From the NCBI RefSeq assembly GCF_000961795.1, contig NZ_LADU01000124.1, positions 1 through 53,342 of the forward strand: DNA of 53,342 bases, in the 5' to 3' direction. How positions within the stretch are numbered: position 1 is the stretch's first letter; each line of letters starts with the position of its first letter. The position numbers and the translations under genes were made by a program. This document shows positions 35,914-42,652 of the stretch, one piece after another. The DNA comes from Hyphomonas sp. BRH_c22 (GTDB lineage: Bacteria; Pseudomonadota; Alphaproteobacteria; Caulobacterales; Hyphomonadaceae). The notes below the pieces were generated by a model. The model did not search any database. It was not told the origin of the DNA and was given only the letters and a program-made list of their open reading frames with translations.

Positions 35914-36426
35914 CTAGTCGTCTGCGCGATAGGTCTGGTGGCAGGCCTTGCAGGTGGCGCCAGTGGCGGCGAAGGCCTCGGTGATGGCGGCGATGTCACC
36001 GGCGGCAGCGACCGTGCCCAGCGTGGTGGCGGCGGCCTGGAAATCGGCGAGCTTCGTGTCGAAATCGGTGCGCGTTTCCCAGATGACGGGCAGGGCATCT
36101 GTCTTGACGCCGGAGGCGGGGCCGGAGCCTTCGGGGAACCAGTCTGCCATGCCGGACGTCTCAGCGGGCACGCTGGCAGCGGCGGCCTGTATGGCGGCGA
36201 GGTCGGGTTCGCCGGACTTGAGATTGTCGCTGATCGTCTTGAATGCCTTGCCGACGGCCTTCAGATGGGTCTGGCGGGCCTCGACTGTTTCGGCGGCGGT
36301 CAGGCCGTTGGAGAGGGGTGTCGTGGCGGCTTCAGCGTCAACGGGCGCGTCGCCGGTTCCGCAGGCGCTGAGCAAAGCGAGGCTGGCGAGGGCAGCAAGG
36401 GCGAAGGGGATCTGGCGGTGCGTCAT
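35914..36426 (-). CDS. Cytochrome c' (class II c-type)
   Basis: The 170-residue protein has a lipoprotein-like signal (ALLSACG, Cys23 region), a four-helix-bundle body, and the heme-binding CKACHQTYR near the C-terminus (Cys159-His163), the class II location. KAVGKAFKTI and VIWETRTDFDTKLADF are typical of cytochrome c' helices. Such proteins bind NO or act in electron transfer. The ATG at 36426 has GGAGAG upstream; the longer frame to 36483 is unsupported. It is co-transcribed with the b561 gene. Confidence 0.9.
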   Translation of the reverse strand: MTHRQIPFALAALASLALLSACGTGDAPVDAEAATTPLSNGLTAAETVEARQTHLKAVGKAFKTISDNLKSGEPDLAAIQAAAASVPAETSGMADWFPEGSGPASGVKTDALPVIWETRTDFDTKLADFQAAATTLGTVAAAGDIAAITEAFAATGATCKACHQTYRADD

Positions 36427-36596
36427 GAGGCTCTCCGTGCATGTGATAGGCCCATTGGTACGGAATCGCGGCGGCCTGTGCAATAAATTCCGGGGTCTGG
36501 CAGCCGGAATTTGCGTGCGTGCCTGCCGATGAGGCGTATTTTACTCACGATCTGATTTGTGTTCTGATTAGTATATAAAACGAATCGGGGGGCGGC

Positions 36597-37142
36597 ATGA
36601 AAGGGATCTTGCCCATAGGGCTCGGTCTGGGTGGGGCGGTGATTGCGGTTGGGGCGGGAATCGGGATATGGATTGCGAGCGCAAGGCCGGATGCCGGGAC
36701 CATGCCCGGCGCAGCCCACGCGCATATGGCAATGATCATGCAGCACGCAGACGAAGCGTCCTGGCGTATAGACTCGATATTGCCGACGCCGGAATATTGC
36801 ACCGGCCTGTCGACGCGGTTCGTGTTTCGCATCTGCGATGGCGAGCCGCTTGATGGCCGTCCGTGGCCGGACTGGAAGCATGATGCCGAGCCGGCGGAGC
36901 AGGCCTGTATCCTCGGCCTGTTCCACCAGACCAATGCGCATGCCTATCGACTCAGGCAGGAGCAATATGTCGGCCTGGTGCCGGGCAATGAGCGCGTCTC
37001 TGCCTTCGTGTCAGACCTTTGTTCGGCCGTGACGTGGGCGGATGACATGAGCCGGGGTGACGACAAGCCGCTGCCGGACCTGATCCGTGCCTTCTATGCC
37101 GACCGAGCCGAATCCATGGTGACGCCGAGGCGGTCGTATTAG
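36597..37142 (+). CDS. Hypothetical membrane-anchored protein
   Basis: The 181-residue protein starts with a Gly-rich membrane helix (about 3-26) that should leave the rest outside the cytoplasm. Four Cys residues (in PEYCTGL, RICDGE, QACILG and DLCSAV) could form two disulfides. The body is acidic and helical. I do not recognise a family. GGGGGGCGG precedes the ATG. Upstream, TCTGATT occurs at 36551 and again at 36563, followed by TATATAAA, which may be its promoter. Confidence 0.65.
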   Translation: MKGILPIGLGLGGAVIAVGAGIGIWIASARPDAGTMPGAAHAHMAMIMQHADEASWRIDSILPTPEYCTGLSTRFVFRICDGEPLDGRPWPDWKHDAEPAEQACILGLFHQTNAHAYRLRQEQYVGLVPGNERVSAFVSDLCSAVTWADDMSRGDDKPLPDLIRAFYADRAESMVTPRRSY

Positions 37143-37170
37143 GGCGGTGTGAGCGCGGTTCTTTGCCTGC

Positions 37171-37656
37171 TCAGAACACGCCCATGGCGATGCCGGCGGC
37201 GAGGGCGGCGGCGAGATCGCGGCACCTGGCGAGATCGACTTCGGGGATGGTTTTTTCAGCGAGAATGTCTTCCGGCGTCTGGGCATGGGTGCAGACGATG
37301 AGCGGCGGCTGGACCTGTTTGAGGCGCCAGCCGGTGGCGATGCGGGCGGCCTGCTTGACGGCGCTTTCGCCATCAGACCCGGCGCAGACCATGAGGCCAT
37401 AGGGGCGGCCTTCGATCTGTCCGAGGGCGGAGTAATAGCAACGGTCGAAAAATTCCTTCATCTCGCCGGACAGTGCGGCGAGGTTTTCCGGCGCGGCGAA
37501 CAGGTAGCCATCGGCGGCGAGCAGGTCTTCCGGCGTGGCGTCGCGGGCGCGCCTCAGGATCGTTTCTGTCTCATCGCTGGCGGCGGCGCAGGCGGCCTCG
37601 GCCATCTGGCGCGTGCCGCCGGTGCGGGAATGGTAGACGATGAGGAGCTGGGGCAT
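37171..37656 (-). CDS. Flavodoxin-like / NAD(P)H oxidoreductase family protein
   Basis: The 161-residue protein has a flavodoxin fold: IVYHSRTGGTRQMAEA is the FMN phosphate loop (residues 6-21), FAAPENLAALSGEMKEFFDR the ring-binding loop and YGLMVCAGSDG the third. It is probably a soluble FMN oxidoreductase. It stands alone and converges with the hypothetical gene. Electron partners are unknown. Confidence 0.85.
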   Translation of the reverse strand: MPQLLIVYHSRTGGTRQMAEAACAAASDETETILRRARDATPEDLLAADGYLFAAPENLAALSGEMKEFFDRCYYSALGQIEGRPYGLMVCAGSDGESAVKQAARIATGWRLKQVQPPLIVCTHAQTPEDILAEKTIPEVDLARCRDLAAALAAGIAMGVF

Positions 37657-37739
37657 ATCCGGGCAGGGTCCATTGGCGCAGCGCCAAGGCTAGCAGAAGG
37701 CGCGCGGGGGGAACAGGTGACTGCGCCCCCCGTGCCCTG

Positions 37740-38096
37740 CTATTGCATGGGCAGGTCCATGGCATCGAGGGAGCGTTCCAGGACGACGGTGCCGAGATGT
37801 TCGCCATAGAGGCGCATGGCGTATTCGAACATGGGCGTGCCCACTTCATTGAAGCCGACGCCGCAATTGCCGGAGGCATTGAGGCCGGCCGTCAGCATGA
37901 GCGAGCCCAGAACGCTGGTTGCCTCTTGCTTCTTCTCCTGCAGGGCCAGCAGCATGAGCTGTTTCATCTGGGAGATGTCAGCCTCTGTGGCGTGGCTGAT
38001 CATGCAGGTGGCGACCTGTTCGGACCGGTCCTCGGCCCATGCGGGCGCGGCGGTGAGGCATGTGGCGGCAAGTCCAAGGCAAAGGGTGCGGATCAT
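37740..38096 (-). CDS. Small secreted protein, unknown function
   Basis: The 118-residue protein has a clear signal peptide (LCLGLAATCLTAAPAWA, cleavage near 21) and a helical mature part with Cys31 in ATCMISHATEAD and Cys77 in GNCGVGFNEVG. A family is not recognised. The ATG at 38096 has AGGAG upstream; the open frame beyond it to 38300 runs into the palindromic repeat and is non-coding. The mature protein looks periplasmic. Confidence 0.7.
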   Translation of the reverse strand: MIRTLCLGLAATCLTAAPAWAEDRSEQVATCMISHATEADISQMKQLMLLALQEKKQEATSVLGSLMLTAGLNASGNCGVGFNEVGTPMFEYAMRLYGEHLGTVVLERSLDAMDLPMQ

Positions 38097-38238
38097 GGGA
38101 GGCTCCTGAATTGACCGGCGAGGGGTAGGCCGGGATCGTGTCAGGATTGAGATGGCACTGCGCGGATGAATGGGCGGTGAAGGGTGGCGTGGATTACGGA
38201 TTTGTGAGGTTTGGGCGTGAGAAAGCGTCTCCGAAGCG

Positions 38239-38340
38239 CTCATGCTGAACGAAGTCGAAGCACGGGCGCGGGCGGGGCGGGTATGCGCTGTTGCGTTCAT
38301 CCTTCAACTTCGCTCAGGATGAGTCTGGTGTGGGGGGGCG
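38239..38340. repeat. Palindromic dispersed repeat, copy 1
   Basis: Arms at 38239-38259 and 38303-38323 are inverted repeats with a few mismatches. The whole block, including the trailing GTGTGGGGGGGCG, is nearly the same as copy 2 at 45226-45325. It lies between a secreted-protein gene and the GIY-YIG gene and forms that gene's 3' end. It looks like a REP/BIME-type element of this lineage. Confidence 0.75.
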
Positions 38341-38704
38341 AGGACGAGTCCGGTTCATGTAGGGTGTCCGGGTGGGCGAGTTTGTGGAACTTTCCCAATT
38401 CCCGGATGGGCGGCGCGGTTTGCGATTTCGACAAGGTCTTGAGCCGGGTCCAGTCACCGAGAATGAAGGCTTCCGTCTTCGCCCGGCTCCAGCCTTTCAT
38501 CTGGCGTTCGAAATTGACCATGCTGCCAGGGTCCGGGAACGCGCCAGCCCAGATCAGTTCAACAGGCCGGCGCCTGAACGTGAAGGCCTTGGGATCGATG
38601 CCTTCATTGTGCGCCCAGACGCGGTTTTCCACGTCGTCTCCCCTGTGGGAGCCGACATAGTATTTCCCGTCCGCACACAGCAGAAGATAGACCCAGAACG
38701 CCAT
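38297..38704 (-). CDS. GIY-YIG nuclease-superfamily protein
   Basis: The 135-residue protein has the GIY-YIG domain in its first 95 residues: WVYLLLCADGKYYVGS (a variant of GIY..YIG), HNEG, FTFRRRPVEL, then FERQMKGWSRAKTEAFILGD. These are the usual single-domain bacterial type, whose role is unclear. The last 15 or so residues (HTRLILSEVEG) are read from an arm of the palindromic repeat, so the repeat has replaced or extended the natural end. A partial repeat copy lies just upstream of the start. This pairing is discussed in the findings. Confidence 0.82.
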   Translation of the reverse strand: MAFWVYLLLCADGKYYVGSHRGDDVENRVWAHNEGIDPKAFTFRRRPVELIWAGAFPDPGSMVNFERQMKGWSRAKTEAFILGDWTRLKTLSKSQTAPPIRELGKFHKLAHPDTLHEPDSSSPPHTRLILSEVEG

Positions 38705-38716
38705 GGCCGTCTTATA

Positions 38717-38745
38717 GCGCTCAGGATGAGTTCAGTGTGGGGGGC
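38717..38745. repeat. Palindromic dispersed repeat, half copy
   Basis: GCGCTCAGGATGAGT followed by GTGTGGGGGGC repeats the right arm and tail of copies 1 and 2. It fills the gap between the GIY-YIG start at 38704 and the hemB stop at 38745. Only one arm is present. Confidence 0.6.
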
Positions 38746-39740
38746 TAGCCCAGATTCTCCGCCGCCTCTTCCGCGAAGTAGGTGATGATGCCGCTTGCCC
38801 CTGCGCGTTTGAAGCACATGAGGGATTCCATCATGACGCGGTCGCCGTCGATCCAGCCGTTCTGGGCGGCGGCTTTTATCTGGGCGTATTCGCCGGAGAC
38901 CTGGTAGGCGAGGGTGGGCACGCCGAAGGTGGCGGAGACGCGGTGGACAATGTCCAGATACGGAAGACCCGGTTTGACCATGACCATGTCGGCGCCTTCG
39001 GCGAGGTCGAGCGCAACCTCGCGCAGGGCTTCGTCGCTGTTGGCGGGGTCCTGCTGGTAGGTTTTCTTGTCGCCCTTGAGGGACTTGGCCGAGCCGATGG
39101 CGTCACGATAGGGGCCGTAGAAGCCGCTGGCATATTTGGCGGCATAGGCGAGGATCATCATATTGGTGAAGCCTTCCTCGTCGAAAGCCGTGCGGATGGC
39201 GCCGATGCGGCCATCCATCATGTCTGAGGGGGCGACACTGTCGGCCCCGGCGGCGGCGTGGGCGAGGGCCTGGATGCACAGCTTTTCGACGGTGGCGTCA
39301 TTCGGGATGGTGCCGTCGGCATCGAGCAGGCCGTCATGGCCGTGGCTTGTATAGGCATCGAGGGCGACATCGGTGATGAGGCCGATTTCGGGGGCGGCAT
39401 CCTTCATGGCGCGCAGGGCGCGGGGGACGAGGCCGTCAGGGTCGAGCGCGCCGGAGCCGGTCTCGTCTTTCCCCTCGGGGCCAATATAGGGGAAGATGGC
39501 GATGGCGGGGATGCCGAGCGCGCTGGCGCGTTTGGCCGTGAGGGCGGCCTCGGCGACGCTGAGCCGGTCTATGCCCGGCAAGGAGCCGACGGGCACGCGG
39601 CCTTCGCCATCATGCACGAATATGGCCCAGACGAGATCGGCGGGCGTGAGCGTGTTTTCGGCGACGAGGCTGCGGATCCAGGGGGACTGGCGCAGGCGGC
39701 GCATGCGGGTGGCGGGGAAGGATTGGGGGAACTGGGTCAT
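38745..39740 (-). CDS. hemB: Delta-aminolevulinic acid dehydratase (porphobilinogen synthase)
   Basis: The 331-residue protein joins two aminolevulinates into porphobilinogen for heme. Schiff-base lysines are Lys202 (AAKYASGFYGP) and Lys256 (MVKPGLPYLD). The metal loop reads DVALDAYTSHGHDG: the three Cys ligands of the zinc enzymes are Ala/Asp here, so it should be the Mg-type. The tail SGIITYFAEEAAENL is typical. It stands upstream of the GIY-YIG/repeat block and 30 bases after the GNAT gene on the same strand. Confidence 0.97.
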   Translation of the reverse strand: MTQFPQSFPATRMRRLRQSPWIRSLVAENTLTPADLVWAIFVHDGEGRVPVGSLPGIDRLSVAEAALTAKRASALGIPAIAIFPYIGPEGKDETGSGALDPDGLVPRALRAMKDAAPEIGLITDVALDAYTSHGHDGLLDADGTIPNDATVEKLCIQALAHAAAGADSVAPSDMMDGRIGAIRTAFDEEGFTNMMILAYAAKYASGFYGPYRDAIGSAKSLKGDKKTYQQDPANSDEALREVALDLAEGADMVMVKPGLPYLDIVHRVSATFGVPTLAYQVSGEYAQIKAAAQNGWIDGDRVMMESLMCFKRAGASGIITYFAEEAAENLG

Positions 39741-39770
39741 GGGCGGATAGATGCGGCAAATCGGGGGCCG

Positions 39771-40307
39771 CTACAACCACTTCACCTTGCGTATCATGAA
39801 GCAGCGCTGCGACACATCGAGGCTGGCGGCCTGGACGCTTTCGAGGTCGCGCATCCAGCCGGCCATTTTCGCCTGCGGAATCTCGCGGAAACCGAGGCTG
39901 CGATAGTACGGCCCGTTCCATGCGAGGTCGCGGAAGGTGGACAGCGTGATGCAGCGCAGCTTGCGGGTGCGCGCCTCGCCGGCAACCCGGGCGATCAGGG
40001 CGCGACCGAGGCCCCGGCGGCCATGGTCCGGGTGGACGCTGATCTGGTCGAGATAGAGCGTTCCGCCGCGCTGGGAGGTGAGGGCAAAGCCGACGGGCCG
40101 GCCCTTGCGGTCGCGGGCGACGAGCAGGTCGTTCTCCTCAAGGGCGTGTTCGAAGACTTCCGCGGGGACATGGTCGGCGAGGGCCTCCTCGGACAGGAGC
40201 CCGGTATCGGCAAACAGCCCGCCAGCGGCCAGATCGACCGCGATCAGGGCCGGGATTTCATCCCTGGCCGACCGAGTGATCGAATAGTCTTCGGGGAGGC
40301 TTTGCAT
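39771..40307 (-). CDS. GNAT-family N-acetyltransferase
   Basis: The 178-residue protein has a GNAT fold: the beta-4 strand TLYLDQISVHPDHGRRGLGRAL with the acetyl-CoA pyrophosphate loop RRGLGRA, and the later WNGPYYRSLGFREI. The target (amine or protein N-terminus) cannot be told. It is divergent from the acyl-CoA dehydrogenase and upstream of hemB, possibly co-transcribed with it. Confidence 0.88.
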   Translation of the reverse strand: MQSLPEDYSITRSARDEIPALIAVDLAAGGLFADTGLLSEEALADHVPAEVFEHALEENDLLVARDRKGRPVGFALTSQRGGTLYLDQISVHPDHGRRGLGRALIARVAGEARTRKLRCITLSTFRDLAWNGPYYRSLGFREIPQAKMAGWMRDLESVQAASLDVSQRCFMIRKVKWL

Positions 40308-40369
40308 TGACTCTCGCTGCGGCTGTTTGTCATTGGTCTGGTTTCTAGTCAGTCAGGGACGAAAAGCCA

Positions 40370-41509
40370 ATGAGCGCAATGTTTACCGATGAGCAGGCCA
40401 TGATCCGTGACATGGCGCAGAAATTTGCCAAAGACCGCCTGCTGCCGCATTCGGAAGCCTGGGACCGGGACAGCCATTTCCCGGTCGATGTGATCCGGGA
40501 CGCGGCGGAACTCGGCTTTGCGGGCATCTATGTGAAGGAGGATGTCGGCGGATCGGGCCTGACGCGGACCGATGCGGCGCTGATCTTCGAGCAGCTGTCC
40601 TATGGCGATGTGTCGACGGCAGCGTTCATCTCGATCCACAATATGGCAAGCTGGATGGTGGACACGTTCGGGTCTGAGGCGCAGCGCAAGGCCTGGCTGC
40701 CGCGGCTGACCTCGATGGAGCTGATTGCGAGCTATTGCCTGACCGAGCCGGGCGCGGGATCGGACGCGGCGAGCCTGAAGACGAAGGCGGTGAAGGATGG
40801 CGACGATTATGTCATCACCGGCACCAAGCAGTTCATCTCCGGCGCCGGCACATCGGACGTGTACGTATTGATGGCGCGCACATCGGATGATGGCGCAAAG
40901 GGCGTGTCGGCCTTCATTATCGAGAAGGATACGCCGGGCCTCAGCTTTGGTGCGAATGAGCGCAAGATGGGCTGGAAGAGCCAGCCGACGGCGCAGGTGA
41001 TCCTCGATGGCGTGCGCGTGCCGTCGGCGAACCGGATCGGCGAGGAGGGGCATGGCTTCCGCTTTGCGATGGCGGGCCTCGATGGCGGGCGGCTGAACAT
41101 TGCGGCCTGCGCGCTGGGCGGGGCGCAGCTGGCGCTGGACAAGGCGGTGGCCTATGCGAAAGAGCGCATGCAGTTCGGCAAGGCGCTGGCGGAATTCCAG
41201 TCGATGCAGTTCAAGCTGGCCGACATGGAGACCGAACTGCAGGCGGCGCGCGTGATGCTGTACGAGGCGGCGGCGCGGCTCGACGGCAAGACGCCGGATG
41301 CGACGCGCTGGTGCGCGATGGCGAAGCGGTTTGTCACGGACACGGCGTTCAATGTGGCCAATGACGCGCTGCAGGTGCATGGCGGCTATGGCTATCTGGC
41401 CGACTATGGCGTGGAGCGCATCGTGCGTGACCTGCGCGTGCACCAGATCCTCGAAGGCACGAACGAGATCATGCGGGTGATCATTTCGCGGGATATGTTG
41501 AAGGGGTGA
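40370..41509 (+). CDS. Acyl-CoA dehydrogenase, isobutyryl-CoA dehydrogenase-like
   Basis: The 379-residue protein has the ACAD fold. YCLTEPGAGSDAASLKTKA is the FAD-binding strand, FISGAGTSDVYVLMART follows, and the catalytic base is Glu362 in ILEGTNEIMR. The residues around the active site and the length remind me of ACAD8-type isobutyryl-CoA dehydrogenases of valine breakdown. This fits with a 3-hydroxyisobutyryl-CoA-hydrolase-like gene at 45735, although the two are not adjacent. Short branched-chain acyl-CoA is the likely substrate; the family match is inferred. Confidence 0.88.
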   Translation: MSAMFTDEQAMIRDMAQKFAKDRLLPHSEAWDRDSHFPVDVIRDAAELGFAGIYVKEDVGGSGLTRTDAALIFEQLSYGDVSTAAFISIHNMASWMVDTFGSEAQRKAWLPRLTSMELIASYCLTEPGAGSDAASLKTKAVKDGDDYVITGTKQFISGAGTSDVYVLMARTSDDGAKGVSAFIIEKDTPGLSFGANERKMGWKSQPTAQVILDGVRVPSANRIGEEGHGFRFAMAGLDGGRLNIAACALGGAQLALDKAVAYAKERMQFGKALAEFQSMQFKLADMETELQAARVMLYEAAARLDGKTPDATRWCAMAKRFVTDTAFNVANDALQVHGGYGYLADYGVERIVRDLRVHQILEGTNEIMRVIISRDMLKG

Positions 41510-41559
41510 TTGGCGGGTAACTTTGACCGCCGATACTGAGCGTCAAGAAATGGTGTTTC

Positions 41560-42432
41560 TCAGAACCCTTCGGACTTCGCTTTTCGCCAGTAGACGATGG
41601 CAAAGGCGGTCACGACAAGCGGGACCATGAGTCCAAATTCATCGATCCACATCTGTGTGGCCTCGGTTGTCACAGTGAGGGGCGTGAAGATCTTCTGGAT
41701 GAAGATATTATGGGCGGCGTGAAACATGACGGCGGGCCAGAGGCTGCCGGACTTGAATGTGAAATACGTCATGATCACGGACATGCTTGTTATCATGAGC
41801 GTGAAGCATGCGACCTGGAACAGGGGGTCACCGCCGCCATACTTGATGACAATGGGATAGTGCCAGGCTGCCCATATCAGGCCGCTGACGATGGACACGG
41901 TGCCAAATGGCATGACTTTGCGAAGTTCCCAGACAAGAAAGCCGCGCCAGCCAATCTCTTCCCCGGCAATTGAGCCGAGGGATTTGATAAACTGGACGCT
42001 GGCCAGCAGACCGATCATGACAAGCATCGACAAGGCAGGCGCATTCGGCGGAAAGCCAAGTTCCGCAGACCATTCGGAAATGGTCTCAGGATTCAACGGC
42101 ACCCCGAGACCGAATGTCCAGATCAGGCCATAAGCCAATGCGACATAGATCAACGGAATCAGGTAGGCCTGAAAATTGCTGCGCCAGTTTCCCCACGCCC
42201 ATGGCAGGCTGGAGATTGTGCGGCCCCTGATCTTTTGAGTCACCAGGGCGGCGATCGCCGGACACACCATTAATGTGCCTATGTAGAGGCTGGTGGGGTT
42301 AAGCTCGAGGATCGCATAATGCGCAATCGCGCTGAGGCAGCATACGATTACCAGGAATATCGAAATCGTTATCCAGGCATCACGGCGATCTGTCGGTGAA
42401 TATGTCATTGGCAGAGGCATATCGATTTTCAA
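41560..42432 (-). CDS. CPBP-family intramembrane metalloprotease (CAAX-type)
   Basis: The protein is about 290 residues with eight or so membrane helices. It has the family motifs: EExxxR in AGEEIGWRGF (Glu158, Glu159, Arg163), WAAWHYP (His191) and FHAAHN (His238). These residues bind Zn and form the active site of CAAX-prenyl or bacteriocin-immunity type proteases. The frame starts at TTG 42432; an ATG at 42420 is also possible, and neither has a strong ribosome site. It stands alone and faces the acyl-CoA dehydrogenase. Confidence 0.85.
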   Translation of the reverse strand: MKIDMPLPMTYSPTDRRDAWITISIFLVIVCCLSAIAHYAILELNPTSLYIGTLMVCPAIAALVTQKIRGRTISSLPWAWGNWRSNFQAYLIPLIYVALAYGLIWTFGLGVPLNPETISEWSAELGFPPNAPALSMLVMIGLLASVQFIKSLGSIAGEEIGWRGFLVWELRKVMPFGTVSIVSGLIWAAWHYPIVIKYGGGDPLFQVACFTLMITSMSVIMTYFTFKSGSLWPAVMFHAAHNIFIQKIFTPLTVTTEATQMWIDEFGLMVPLVVTAFAIVYWRKAKSEGF

Positions 42433-42652
42433 TAAACTGTCCAGTGCCTTTTATAAGAAGGTCGCTTTCACGCGACGGTCTCGACGCTGGTGCGACAATG
42501 AAGAGGATGACAGGGCTCCTGTGTCGTTGAGGATGAAGGGGCATTGCCCGCCAAGTTCAGGGCTGTTTCCAGAGCTGTCCACCGGAAACGATTTGAACCT
42601 TTCGGCCAATTGCGGCAGCGTAGGAACAGCCAGCGATTCCCGGAGAGAATTC

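Noticed and set aside
41510..41559. A terminator between the acyl-CoA dehydrogenase and the CPBP gene
   Set aside because: Only a five-base GGCGG/CCGCC stem with no T-run is present.
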